DNA of 64,000 nucleotides. It comes from Planctomycetota bacterium. Its GTDB lineage: Bacteria > Planctomycetota > PLA2 > JAEUHO01. The notes beneath the pieces were generated by a model. The model saw nothing but the letters and a program-made list of their open reading frames with translations, made no database searches and had not been told where the DNA came from. The DNA lies in contig JACKGW010000003.1 in the NCBI GenBank assembly GCA_020631815.1, positions 1-64,000 of the forward strand. The letters are read 5' to 3'. Positions 35,957 through 43,942 of the stretch are shown here, one piece after another (positions within the stretch are counted from its first letter, which is position 1; every line of letters begins with the position of its first letter). Position numbers and translations under genes: made by a program.

Positions 35957-38248
35957 TTGTCAATTCACGAAGTGTCGGTCCAGATCGGGGGCAAGACCCT
36001 CTGGATCGAAACGGGCCGCATGGCGCGGCTCGCGGCGGGCGCCGTTGTCGTCCGCCTCGGCGAGACCATGGTGTTGTCCGCCGCGTCGTCGTCCCCCGCT
36101 CGGGCGGGCCTCGACTTCTTCCCTCTCACGGTGGACTACCGCGAGAAGACCTACGCCGCCGGGAAGATCCCGGGCGGCTTCCTGAAGCGTGAGGCCGCTC
36201 CGAGCCCCAAGGAGATCCTCACGATGCGGATGGCCGACCGGCCGATCCGCCCGCTGTGGCCCAAGGGCTACCGCGAGGACACGCAGATCCAGTCGTTCGT
36301 CATCTCGTACGACCAGATGAACGACCCGGACGTGCTGTCGATCAATGGCGCCGGCGCCGCCTTGGCTCTCGCCCCCCTGCCCTTCCTCGGCCCGATCGGC
36401 GCCGTGCGGGTGGGTCGCGTGAACGGCCAGTTCATCGCCATGCCCGACAATGCCGAGCTCGCCGAGAGCGAGATGAACATGGTCGTGGCCGGCACCGCCG
36501 AAGCCGTGACCATGGTCGAGGCCGGCATGAACGAGGTCTCGGAAGACATCGCCATCGAGGCGATCGCCTTCGCCCACGCGGAGATCAAGAAGATCTGCGC
36601 GGCCGTCGAAGAGCTGCGCCGCAACGTCGGCTGGAAGCCCGTGACCTACACGCCGCCCGAGGAGCCCAAGGCTGCGATCGACGCGGCCGCCAAGGGCTGG
36701 CTCGAGCCCATGCGCAAGGCGCTGCACATCCCCGAGAAGCTGGCCCGCACCGCGGCCAAGCGCAAGGTCGTCGCGGAGATCCGCGAGGCCCTCGTCCAGA
36801 CCGAGGACGGCCAGTCCGGCCGGTTCCCCGCGTCCGAGATCGACGCTGCCGTCGGCAAGCTCGAGAAGCGCGTCATCCGCGAGGCCGTCCTGAACGGCAA
36901 GCGTGTCGACGGGCGTGCCCCCGACGAGATCCGCCCGATCACGGTCGAGGTCGGCCTGCTCCCGCGTGCGCACGGCTCCGCGCTGTTCACGCGCGGTGAG
37001 ACCCAGGCCCTCGTCACGTCGACGCTGGGCACGGGCCTGGACGAGAAGCTCGAGGACGGCCTCCACAAGCACTCGTACACACGCAAGTACTACCTGCACT
37101 ACAACTTCCCGCCGCTCTGCGTCGGCGAGACGCGGCCCATCCGCGGCCCGTCGCGTCGCGAGATCGGCCACGGCGCCCTGGCGGAGCGCAGCCTCCTGCC
37201 CGTGCTGCCGGAGATGAGCGAGTTCCCGTTCACCATCCGCGTCGTCAGCGACGTACTCATGTCGAACGGCTCGTCGTCGATGGCCAGCGTGTGCGGCACG
37301 ACCCTGTCCATGATGGACGCCGGCATCCAGATCAAGCGTCCGGTCGCGGGCATCGCGATGGGCCTTGTCGAAGAGGGCGACCGCACGGTCGTGCTCAGCG
37401 ACATCCTCGGTGACGAGGATCACGCCGGTGACATGGACTTCAAGGTGGCCGGTACGCAGCGCGGCATCACCGCCCTGCAGATGGACATCAAGAGCACGGG
37501 CGTCTCGAAGGACACCCTCACCACCGCTCTCGACCAGGCCCGTCACGGCCGCATCCACATCCTCAAGGAGATGCTGAAGGCGATCAGCCGTCCGCGTCCC
37601 GAGTACAACCGCCACGCCCCGCGCGTGGAGGTGGTGCGGATCAAGCCGGACAAGATCGGCATGCTGATCGGCCCGGGCGGCAAGAACATCCGCCGCATCC
37701 AGGAAGAGACCGGCACGACCATCCAGGTCGAGGACGACGGTCTCGTGAAGATCTACGCCACCGAGGCGGAGAGCGGCCTGGCCGCCCGTCGCCAGGTCGA
37801 GGCCGTGGCCGAAGAAGCCACGCTGGGCCGCATCTACGACGGCAAGGTCACGAGCGTGAAGGACTTCGGTGCCTTCTTCGAGATCATCCCCGGCGTGGAA
37901 GGCCTGGTGCACGTGAGCGAGCTGGCCGCTGGCTACGTCGACCGCGTCGACTCGATCGTCGCGCCGGGTGAGATCCACCCGGTCAAGGTGATCCTCATCG
38001 ACGAGTCCGGTCGCGTGAAGCTGTCGCGCAAGCAGGCGCTGGCCGAGCTCGGCCAGGAAGACCCCCGCGCCCCCACCGGCGATGCGCCGCAGGGTGGCGA
38101 GGGCCGTCCGCCGCGCGGCCATGGTGATCGCGGAGACCGCGGTGGTGATCGTGGCGGTGACCGAGGTGGTCGCGGTGGTGACCGCGGCGGCCGAGGTGGC
38201 CGTGGCGGCGGCGGTCGCGGTGATCGCGGCCCGCGCCGTCGCGACTGA
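35957..38248 (+). CDS. pnp: Polyribonucleotide nucleotidyltransferase
   Basis: 763 residues. The start is TTG 35957 with AGGAG (35947-35951) overlapping the rpsO stop; no other start gives the canonical N-terminus. Two RNase PH domains (~12-145 and ~310-540) flank a helical domain. A KH domain (KIGMLIGPGGKNIRRIQEETGTTI, ~560-610) and an S1 domain (GRIYDGKVTSVKDFGAFFEIIPGVEGLVHVSEL, ~625-700) follow. The last ~45 residues are an RGG-type Gly/Arg/Asp-rich tail. The enzyme degrades RNA by phosphorolysis, usually in a degradosome. Confidence 0.97.
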   Translation: MSIHEVSVQIGGKTLWIETGRMARLAAGAVVVRLGETMVLSAASSSPARAGLDFFPLTVDYREKTYAAGKIPGGFLKREAAPSPKEILTMRMADRPIRPLWPKGYREDTQIQSFVISYDQMNDPDVLSINGAGAALALAPLPFLGPIGAVRVGRVNGQFIAMPDNAELAESEMNMVVAGTAEAVTMVEAGMNEVSEDIAIEAIAFAHAEIKKICAAVEELRRNVGWKPVTYTPPEEPKAAIDAAAKGWLEPMRKALHIPEKLARTAAKRKVVAEIREALVQTEDGQSGRFPASEIDAAVGKLEKRVIREAVLNGKRVDGRAPDEIRPITVEVGLLPRAHGSALFTRGETQALVTSTLGTGLDEKLEDGLHKHSYTRKYYLHYNFPPLCVGETRPIRGPSRREIGHGALAERSLLPVLPEMSEFPFTIRVVSDVLMSNGSSSMASVCGTTLSMMDAGIQIKRPVAGIAMGLVEEGDRTVVLSDILGDEDHAGDMDFKVAGTQRGITALQMDIKSTGVSKDTLTTALDQARHGRIHILKEMLKAISRPRPEYNRHAPRVEVVRIKPDKIGMLIGPGGKNIRRIQEETGTTIQVEDDGLVKIYATEAESGLAARRQVEAVAEEATLGRIYDGKVTSVKDFGAFFEIIPGVEGLVHVSELAAGYVDRVDSIVAPGEIHPVKVILIDESGRVKLSRKQALAELGQEDPRAPTGDAPQGGEGRPPRGHGDRGDRGGDRGGDRGGRGGDRGGRGGRGGGGRGDRGPRRRD

Positions 38249-38280
38249 CGCGCGACCCTCACGCCAAGCGTGAACCCCTG

Positions 38281-38310
38281 CGTCCCCCGGGCCCTACGGT
38301 CCGGGGGACG
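38281..38310. terminator. Bidirectional intrinsic terminator between pnp and the secretin-domain gene
   Basis: CGTCCCCCGG (38281-38290) pairs perfectly with CCGGGGGACG (38301-38310) across a 10-base loop; on the plus strand TTTCGTTTCC follows, a typical T-rich tail for pnp termination. The stop codon of the minus-strand gene (TAG at 38296-38294) lies inside the loop. Confidence 0.8.
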
Positions 38311-39598
38311 TTTCGTTTCCGGCCCCGGCCTCGCACGCCTTCTCGTCGTGCAGTCGCTGCAGACGCCGGTCGTGGCGCCGACGTGCGTGGTGGCTCGGGG
38401 TCTTCACGTGGAAGTGCGCCGGGCGGATCGCGATCGTCGCCACGAACCACACTTCGCGATCCAAGCCCTCGAAGGCCAGCCCGCCGAGGATGGGATCGAG
38501 CGTCACGGGCACGCCCGGGATGCTCCGGCGACCGCGGTCCCGGCCCTTCAACACGAGGCCGCCGAAGACGAGCGGGCGCCGGTCCTCCAGCGTCAGCTGG
38601 GTCCGCACGGCCCGCGTGCGCAGCTCGTAGGAGGCCGGCGGAGAGTCCGCGCGCTCGATCGGCACGGGCACGGCCAGCACCAGCTTCAAGTCGATGGTCG
38701 CGCGGTCGGGCGCAACGTTCAGCGCCGTTGCGGTCAACGAGAGCCCGGAGTCCAGCTTGCCCATGGACACTTGCGGCCCACTCGCGTTCTGCCGCACGAG
38801 GTTCAGGTGCGGCAGCAGGTTCTTGATCTCGAGCTCGGCCGGTTGGCCTTCGGTCAGGATCAGGTTCGGACGCGCCAACCAGCGCCCACGGCCGTCGGCC
38901 AAGAGGGCGTCGATCTCCATCTCCAACAGGCCGTGGAGCCAGTCCGGCTCGCCGAACGCCGCGGAGGTGCCCTCGAAGGGTCGTAGCCCGATCACCTCCT
39001 GCCGCAGCAGGTCCTCGGGTCGGAAGTCGATCGAGTAGCCGCGGAAGAACGTCGTCTGCGATGTGGTGCCACGGTCCTTGTCGAAGCTGATGAAGCCGCC
39101 CTTCTGCCACTCACCGCTTCGCGCGATCTCGCAGATCGCCAAGCAGAGGCGCACCGAGGGCGCAGGCCGATCCAGGCGATCGAGCCAGTCGCGTGCCCGC
39201 TCGACCACCGGACGCGTGCCGCGCAGCAACAGGCGGCTGGGGACCTGCCGCGGCTGGCGCTGCCCGGGCAGCGGGTCCATCTGTACGCGCGGCGTGACGA
39301 GGTCCACGGCGAGGTCCGGGAAACCGACCGACTTCAGTCCTTCGACGAGATCCTCGGCCGGCCGGAACTCCGGCTGCACGAGGCTGAGCACGCCCTCTTC
39401 GCGGCCCTCCCCGAACGGGACGAGGCGCCCGTCGGGCTGAAGCACCTCCTCCTCACCGGCCGGGTCCAGGCGACCGCCGCACGGCGGCGGGTCCTCGGGC
39501 GCGGCATGGGCACGCGGTGAGGCACCGACGAGCCCGAGCAGGCAGGCGACGGATGCGCCGAGACCGAGATGCCAACCGCGCGGGGCGCTGCGGCTCAC
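38294..39598 (-). CDS. Secretin-domain exported protein
   Basis: 434 residues from GTG 39598, immediately before a signal peptide (LGASVACLLGLVGASPRAHA); the longer frame to 39700 overlaps the preceding gene and is Arg-rich. The C-terminal ~160 residues have the type II/III secretin core pattern: VSMGKLDSGLSLTATALNV, IDLKLVLAV, RAVRTQLTLEDRRPLVFGGLVLKG, IPGVPVTLDPILGGLAF. An N1-like domain (EDLVEGLKSVGFPDLAVDLVTP...RLLLRGTRPVVERARDWLDRLDRP) precedes it. There are no neighbouring pilus or type II secretion genes, so it may be a stand-alone pore. The last ~40 residues are a His/Arg-rich tail. Confidence 0.75.
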   Translation of the reverse strand: MSRSAPRGWHLGLGASVACLLGLVGASPRAHAAPEDPPPCGGRLDPAGEEEVLQPDGRLVPFGEGREEGVLSLVQPEFRPAEDLVEGLKSVGFPDLAVDLVTPRVQMDPLPGQRQPRQVPSRLLLRGTRPVVERARDWLDRLDRPAPSVRLCLAICEIARSGEWQKGGFISFDKDRGTTSQTTFFRGYSIDFRPEDLLRQEVIGLRPFEGTSAAFGEPDWLHGLLEMEIDALLADGRGRWLARPNLILTEGQPAELEIKNLLPHLNLVRQNASGPQVSMGKLDSGLSLTATALNVAPDRATIDLKLVLAVPVPIERADSPPASYELRTRAVRTQLTLEDRRPLVFGGLVLKGRDRGRRSIPGVPVTLDPILGGLAFEGLDREVWFVATIAIRPAHFHVKTPSHHARRRHDRRLQRLHDEKACEAGAGNETSPGP

Positions 39599-39608
39599 CC
39601 GCGCTCGC

Positions 39609-40031
39609 TCACGAGCTGAGGGCGGAGATGACCGCCTGCGTGCGGTCCGGAACCTCGGGGGCCTCGTCGCGGGCCTTGGAGACCGTGCCCATCTCGGCAA
39701 CCAGGTCGTTGCCGTTGTCGCGGGCCATCGACTTGACGGCCTCGGCGAACTTCTGGGCGGCCTTCTTCATGAGGAAGTGGTACTGGACGTCGCGGTCCGT
39801 GAGGCCCTTCTCGAGGATCTCGCGGTACTCGGGGATCTGGCGGTAGATCGCGTCGGAGTCGACGTGGCAAGGCGTGTGGAACAGGCGCGCGTTGCCCAGG
39901 TAGACCCGCGTGGCATCCACGCAGCGGTAGTCGCCGACAGAGGCGACAGCAGGTGCAGCGACGACCGCCACGAGGAGGAGGACGAGGGCCAGCCGTGCGA
40001 AGGCACCGGTGCCGCGCGTGAAGAGGTTCAT
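39609..40031 (-). CDS. Small exported protein upstream of the secretin-domain gene
   Basis: 140 residues from ATG 40031 with GGGGAG about 6 bases upstream. A signal peptide (LALVLLLVAVVAAPAVA) precedes a ~115-residue mature protein with two cysteines (YRCVDATRVYLGNARLFHTPCHVD), then helical sequence (EYREILEKGLTDRDVQYHFLMKKAAQKFAEAVKSMA). The two Cys could form a disulfide in the periplasm. It is 10 bases before the secretin-domain start, suggesting an operon and perhaps a pilotin-like or plug role (inference). No family recognised. Confidence 0.7.
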   Translation of the reverse strand: MNLFTRGTGAFARLALVLLLVAVVAAPAVASVGDYRCVDATRVYLGNARLFHTPCHVDSDAIYRQIPEYREILEKGLTDRDVQYHFLMKKAAQKFAEAVKSMARDNGNDLVAEMGTVSKARDEAPEVPDRTQAVISALSS

Positions 40032-40722
40032 CGCTACTCCCCGCCCCGCCTCGCCGCGGAGCTTTGCGGTCGGACCGGCCATCCCTGCCGATCCGGATCG
40101 AGCCCCCCACACCGCGGGGCCAGCCGAGCGGAGCCTCGGCAGGCCTGATCGTGGCGTGTTCTCGATCCTTGACCGTGGAGGCCAGGCACAAAGCGCGTGC
40201 CCCTGACCGCCCCTCCTTGCACATCGGCCGCGAGAATGGCGGACTTTTGCCAATTCCCTGTTTTCAGGGCTTTGGAGCGGATGTGCGTTGCGTGAGGGCA
40301 CGCGTGCGAACACCTCGCTGACGTAATTCGGTCACATTCCGCCATCACCCACGGATCGGGCGGTTTGGCCACGCCGTTTCCAGGCCGCCCGCGTGCGCAT
40401 GCGCTCCAAAAAGGACTCGGGGCGCCCGGCCGCAAGCGACCGAGCGCCCCAGGTTGGCGCGGCATCCGGAGGACGTGGGGTTTCGAGCCCGTCCGACCCG
40501 TTCCCGTTCGGCCTCACCCCGACGTCCTCGCCGCCCCGCGCCTGCGCAAGCGCCTTGGGACGACACCGCCGGATCCGCTCCGGGCCGAGGCCGTCCGGAC
40601 CATCCGGCGCGTCACCTCGACAGGGGAGATCGTTTCACAAACTAGTTAGTTTGTCAATCGACAAAATCCGGGACTTGGCAAACCGGCTAGCCAGCAGGCC
40701 CGGGAGGGCTACGATTCGGGGC
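40032..40722. other. 690-base intergenic region before the XRE regulator
   Basis: No open frame with protein character is present. A small hairpin CCCTG-TTTT-CAGGG lies at 40256-40269. The AT-rich overlapping palindromes are at 40637-40665. The rest should contain the divergent promoters for the leftward exported-protein pair and the rightward regulator. Confidence 0.5.
40637..40665. promoter_or_regulatory. Overlapping AT-rich operator palindromes
   Basis: ACAAACT-AGTT-AGTTTGT (40637-40654) is a perfect 7-4-7 palindrome. It overlaps a second perfect palindrome TTTGTC-AATC-GACAAA (40650-40665). The shared half-site is TTTGT. In this GC-rich chromosome it stands out as an AT island 58 bases before the XRE gene start, the position expected for autoregulation. 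Confidence 0.7.
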
Positions 40723-41646
40723 GTGGCTCGGAAGATCTTCGCCAAAGCGTTGAGGCAGGCCCGGCTGAAGGCCGGCCTCTCCCAGTCCGAGCTGGCGGCC
40801 AAGGTGGGGCTCACGGGGTCCTACATCAGCCAGCTCGAGTCGGGGCAGCGCCGCCCGCTCATCCCGCGTCGGGTGGAGGCCCTCTGCAAGGCCGTGGGCA
40901 TTCCGAGTGGGCCGCTGCAAGAGGCGGCCGCCATGGAGCGCTCCTCCCCCACCATCCGCAAGAAGCTCGAGGGTCTGGACCGCGAGCGGGCAAAGGTGCG
41001 GCGGGTTCGCGATCGCCTGCTCGTGAGCTCGCTGCACGAGGCAGCGCTACACGGCATCGGACACGACGACCTCGAGGCGGCCGGCGACCTCGAGCCCGAA
41101 GTGCGGCGCCACCTGCTCGTGGCCGCGCATCGTGCGAAGGGGCTGGGCGACGCACGCCGCGCCGAGGAAGAAGCGCCGCGCATCCTCGAAGGCACCACCG
41201 GCAAGCAGCGCGACGCCATGTTGCGTGCGCTGCCGCGGGTGCTCGAGACGCTGCGCGCACGACGACGCGTGGGCTCGGCCGACGCCGCACCTGGTCCCTA
41301 CCTGCCCGTGCGCCGCGGCCTGGACGCGCGCAGCGGCGAGATGGGACGACGCCTCGTCGACCCGGTCGACGGTGCAGGTCCCGACGCCTGGTTCGTCGTA
41401 GCCGACGACGACGACGCCCATCCTCGTGTCGAAGCCGGCGATCTCGTGCTCGTCGATCCCGCGCTCGAGCCCGAGACCGGCGATCTCGTCGTGCTGCTCC
41501 ACGAAGGGCGCGTGCGTGTGCGCCGCTACATGCCGCAGGGCAGCACGGTGCGCTTGGAGGCGCTACGCCCCGATGTGCCGCCGATTCGTCCCGCGACGGG
41601 AGCCACCCTCGTCGTAGTGCGTCGCATCGAGCGCGCGCTCAGGTAG
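40723..41646 (+). CDS. XRE regulator with S24-like C-terminal domain lacking catalytic residues
   Basis: 307 residues from GTG 40723. The N-terminal helix-turn-helix (KALRQARLKAGLSQSELAAKVGLTGSYISQLESGQRRP, ~8-60) is a clear XRE/Cro-CI domain. The middle is helical. The C-terminal ~100 residues have the S24/LexA beta-sheet pattern (HPRVEAGDLVLVDPALEPETGDLVVLLHEGRVRVRRYMPQG). S24 peptidases have GDSM with a nucleophilic Ser before the 'VEAGD' strand and a Lys after the second; here these are DDDDA and Arg, so self-cleavage is unlikely. It may sense a ligand or simply dimerise through this domain. Confidence 0.85.
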   Translation: MARKIFAKALRQARLKAGLSQSELAAKVGLTGSYISQLESGQRRPLIPRRVEALCKAVGIPSGPLQEAAAMERSSPTIRKKLEGLDRERAKVRRVRDRLLVSSLHEAALHGIGHDDLEAAGDLEPEVRRHLLVAAHRAKGLGDARRAEEEAPRILEGTTGKQRDAMLRALPRVLETLRARRRVGSADAAPGPYLPVRRGLDARSGEMGRRLVDPVDGAGPDAWFVVADDDDAHPRVEAGDLVLVDPALEPETGDLVVLLHEGRVRVRRYMPQGSTVRLEALRPDVPPIRPATGATLVVVRRIERALR

Positions 41647-41654
41647 TCGCCGGG

Positions 41655-43064
41655 TTAGCGGCGCGCGGACAACCAGTGCAGCCAGCCCTCGGCCTGCATC
41701 CGGCCGTCCTCGTCGGTGGGGCGGGCCATCTGCAAGAAGCGCGTGAGGTGGGTGCGTGCGCGGACCGGATCACGAAGCCCGTTGGGCGTAGCGGGGTCGG
41801 CCAACAGCATGCCCAGGGCCAGGTGCGCTTCGGCCAGGTTGTCGTCCAGCTGCAGGGCGTGCTCGTAGCCGCGGCGCTCGCTGAGGATGTCGCCGCCGAG
41901 GCGACGCCGCATCATGGCGAGGTTGTAGGCCGCCTCCGCGTCCCACGGAGCCAAGCGGTTCGCCTCCCGGAAGGACGCCAAGGACGCCTCGGCCTGCCCG
42001 CGGGCTGCGAGCAGCACGCCCAGGTTGTAGTGCGCGCGGTGGAAGCGCGGAGCGTCACGTAGCAGGTCGCGGAACGCGCTCTCGGCGATGTCCAGCTCGC
42101 CACGATGCACGTGGACGATGCCCACGTTGTTGCGCGCGACGAGCAGCGCACCGTCCAGCGTGAGGGCTTCGCCGAGGTGCAGCAGGGCCTCGCGGTCGAG
42201 GCCCAGCTGGTCCTCGACGACGGCGAGGTTGTTGAGCAAGGCCGCATCGCGCGGGGTGAGGGCCAGCGCCTGCAGGTACAGGTCGCGCGCCGGCTCGAGC
42301 TCGCCGTCGCGTGCGAGGCGCCCGGCGCGGGCCACCAGCGGTCGCGCCTTGACCTCGGCCGTCGCACCCGGCACGGCCGCCGCCTGCTCGCTGGCGGCGA
42401 GGTGGGCGTCTTCGTCGGCGACGGCCTCGCGCAAGAGAGCGAGGTTCATCTGCGCGCCCTGGAAGCGGGGATCGAACGACGCGGCCTGGCGGAACGCGTT
42501 GGCGGCCGCGCGGAGCTTGCCGCGGCGCCACGCCACGGCACCGAGGTTGCTGCGCGCGCGTGCATGCCGCGGGTCGTTTGCCAAGGCCTCGCGGTAGTCG
42601 TCAACCGCTTCCACCGTCCGCCCCAGACGCTCGAGCGCGGCGCCGCGGTTGTTGCGGGCGTCGGCGTATTGCGGGTCCATCCGCAGGGCATCCTCGAAAC
42701 GGGCCAGCGCCTCCTCGACCCGATCCAGCTTCAGCAACATGGCGCCGGCGTTGTTGGCGGCCACGGCGCTCTGCGGATCCAGCGCGAGCGAGTGGTCGTA
42801 GGCCTCGAGCGCTTCGCTGGTGCGCGTGGCCTGCGACAGGACGAAGCCGCGCACGCGCCAGGCCAGTGCGTCGTCGGGTGCTCCGTCGACGACCTCCTGG
42901 CTCAGGGCCAGGGCGCGGTCGTGTTCGCCGGCACCGGCAGCGCGACACGCCTCGGCGGCAAGGTCACGACGCATCTCGGCCACGGCAAGGCGAGGAACGG
43001 CAAGCGCCGCGAGGAGAACCGCCAGGGCGACCCCGCGACGCGCGAGCAGGGGGGGCGCGCGCAT
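41655..43064 (-). CDS. Secreted TPR protein
   Basis: 469 residues with a signal peptide (GVALAVLLAALAVPRLAVA). From ~45 to ~455 it consists of ten or more TPR units recognisable by the 8/20/27 pattern: LAWRVRGFVLSQATRTSEALEAYDHSLALDPQ, VAANNAGAMLLKLDRVEEALARFEDALRMDPQ, ADARNNRGAALERLGRTVEAVDDYREALANDP and others. It probably acts as a periplasmic protein-protein scaffold. It is convergent with the XRE gene, 9 bases apart. Confidence 0.85.
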   Translation of the reverse strand: MRAPPLLARRGVALAVLLAALAVPRLAVAEMRRDLAAEACRAAGAGEHDRALALSQEVVDGAPDDALAWRVRGFVLSQATRTSEALEAYDHSLALDPQSAVAANNAGAMLLKLDRVEEALARFEDALRMDPQYADARNNRGAALERLGRTVEAVDDYREALANDPRHARARSNLGAVAWRRGKLRAAANAFRQAASFDPRFQGAQMNLALLREAVADEDAHLAASEQAAAVPGATAEVKARPLVARAGRLARDGELEPARDLYLQALALTPRDAALLNNLAVVEDQLGLDREALLHLGEALTLDGALLVARNNVGIVHVHRGELDIAESAFRDLLRDAPRFHRAHYNLGVLLAARGQAEASLASFREANRLAPWDAEAAYNLAMMRRRLGGDILSERRGYEHALQLDDNLAEAHLALGMLLADPATPNGLRDPVRARTHLTRFLQMARPTDEDGRMQAEGWLHWLSARR

Positions 43065-43138
43065 CGACCCAAGGGTGCCTCGGGATGCGGGGAGCGGGAA
43101 GGATCCCTTCCCGGACTGCCTCCCGCGGAGGTCCCGGA

Positions 43139-43891
43139 CTACTCGCCCAGCGCCTCGACCACCTGATGCAGGCGACGCCGGGCGGCCTCGACGACGCGCT
43201 CGGCCGTGCCGCCGCCCGCGGGGGGCGGCCAGGTCACCTCGAGGGCTTCGACGGTCCCGGCGTGACGACCCAGGAACTCTTGCGTGAGGCGCGCGTGCTC
43301 GCGGCGTCGGGCCTCCTCGGGGACGCCCTGCCCCAGGTCACCCACGTCCTGCTGCCACGTCTCCAGGGCCAGGTGGGACGCTTGGATGCCCAGCTGGACC
43401 CGCCGGTCGCCACCGCAGGCCGGGCAGGCGCCGCCACCGCCACAGAGCCGACAGGTGACCTCGGCCTCGCCCTCGCGACCGGGCTCGACGCCGCGCCCGC
43501 CGCACCAGCCGCAGCGCCCACGTCCGAGGCTCGCCAGGTACGCGTGCGCGCTCTCCGTGCTGACGCCCAGCTTCTCGGCGACGCGCTGGCTGGCGACCTC
43601 GTCACCCAGGGCGCGGATGCGCTCGTGGACGTGCTCGGCTTCCAAGGTGCCCAGGTCGTAGCGACACAGCGGGCAGGCGTCGTTGTCCGCGATCACCCAG
43701 TCGAAGGAGGTCGAGCAGGCGGCGCACCGCGAGCTGTACGGGGCCACTTCGCTACGGCAGGCCGGGCAGTGGGGCTTCTCGCCGCTCCACACGACGTTGG
43801 GGCGGTCCATCGCCAACAGCGAGATGGCGACGAGCACGGCCACGACGGCCAACGTCACCATCCACCAGCGAGACTCCGGTCGGATGCCCAT
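43139..43891 (-). CDS. Membrane-anchored zinc-finger protein with DnaJ-type CxxCxG repeats
   Basis: 250 residues. A hydrophobic N-terminal segment (WWMVTLAVVAVLVAISLLA) is followed by a zinc ribbon with paired cysteines (HCPACRSEV, SRCAACSTSF, DACPLCRYDL). The middle (RIRALGDEVASQRVAEKLGVSTESAHAYL) is helical and HTH-like. At ~145-180 come CGWCGGRG, CRLCGGGG and CPACGGDRR, as in the DnaJ zinc-binding domain, then a helical end. It probably folds around several zinc ions facing the cytoplasm or periplasm. No J-domain is present, so it is not a DnaJ chaperone itself. Confidence 0.75.
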   Translation of the reverse strand: MGIRPESRWWMVTLAVVAVLVAISLLAMDRPNVVWSGEKPHCPACRSEVAPYSSRCAACSTSFDWVIADNDACPLCRYDLGTLEAEHVHERIRALGDEVASQRVAEKLGVSTESAHAYLASLGRGRCGWCGGRGVEPGREGEAEVTCRLCGGGGACPACGGDRRVQLGIQASHLALETWQQDVGDLGQGVPEEARRREHARLTQEFLGRHAGTVEALEVTWPPPAGGGTAERVVEAARRRLHQVVEALGE

Positions 43892-43942
43892 GCGCCTCCC
43901 CCGCGTGCGTGAGCTCGTGGCCCCGCGCGCAGCGGGGACAAC

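Noticed and set aside
35960..38122. 720-residue minus-strand frame under pnp
   Set aside because: Shadow of a GC-rich highly expressed gene; Leu/Asp/His/Arg-rich with no motifs, while the plus strand is a textbook PNPase.
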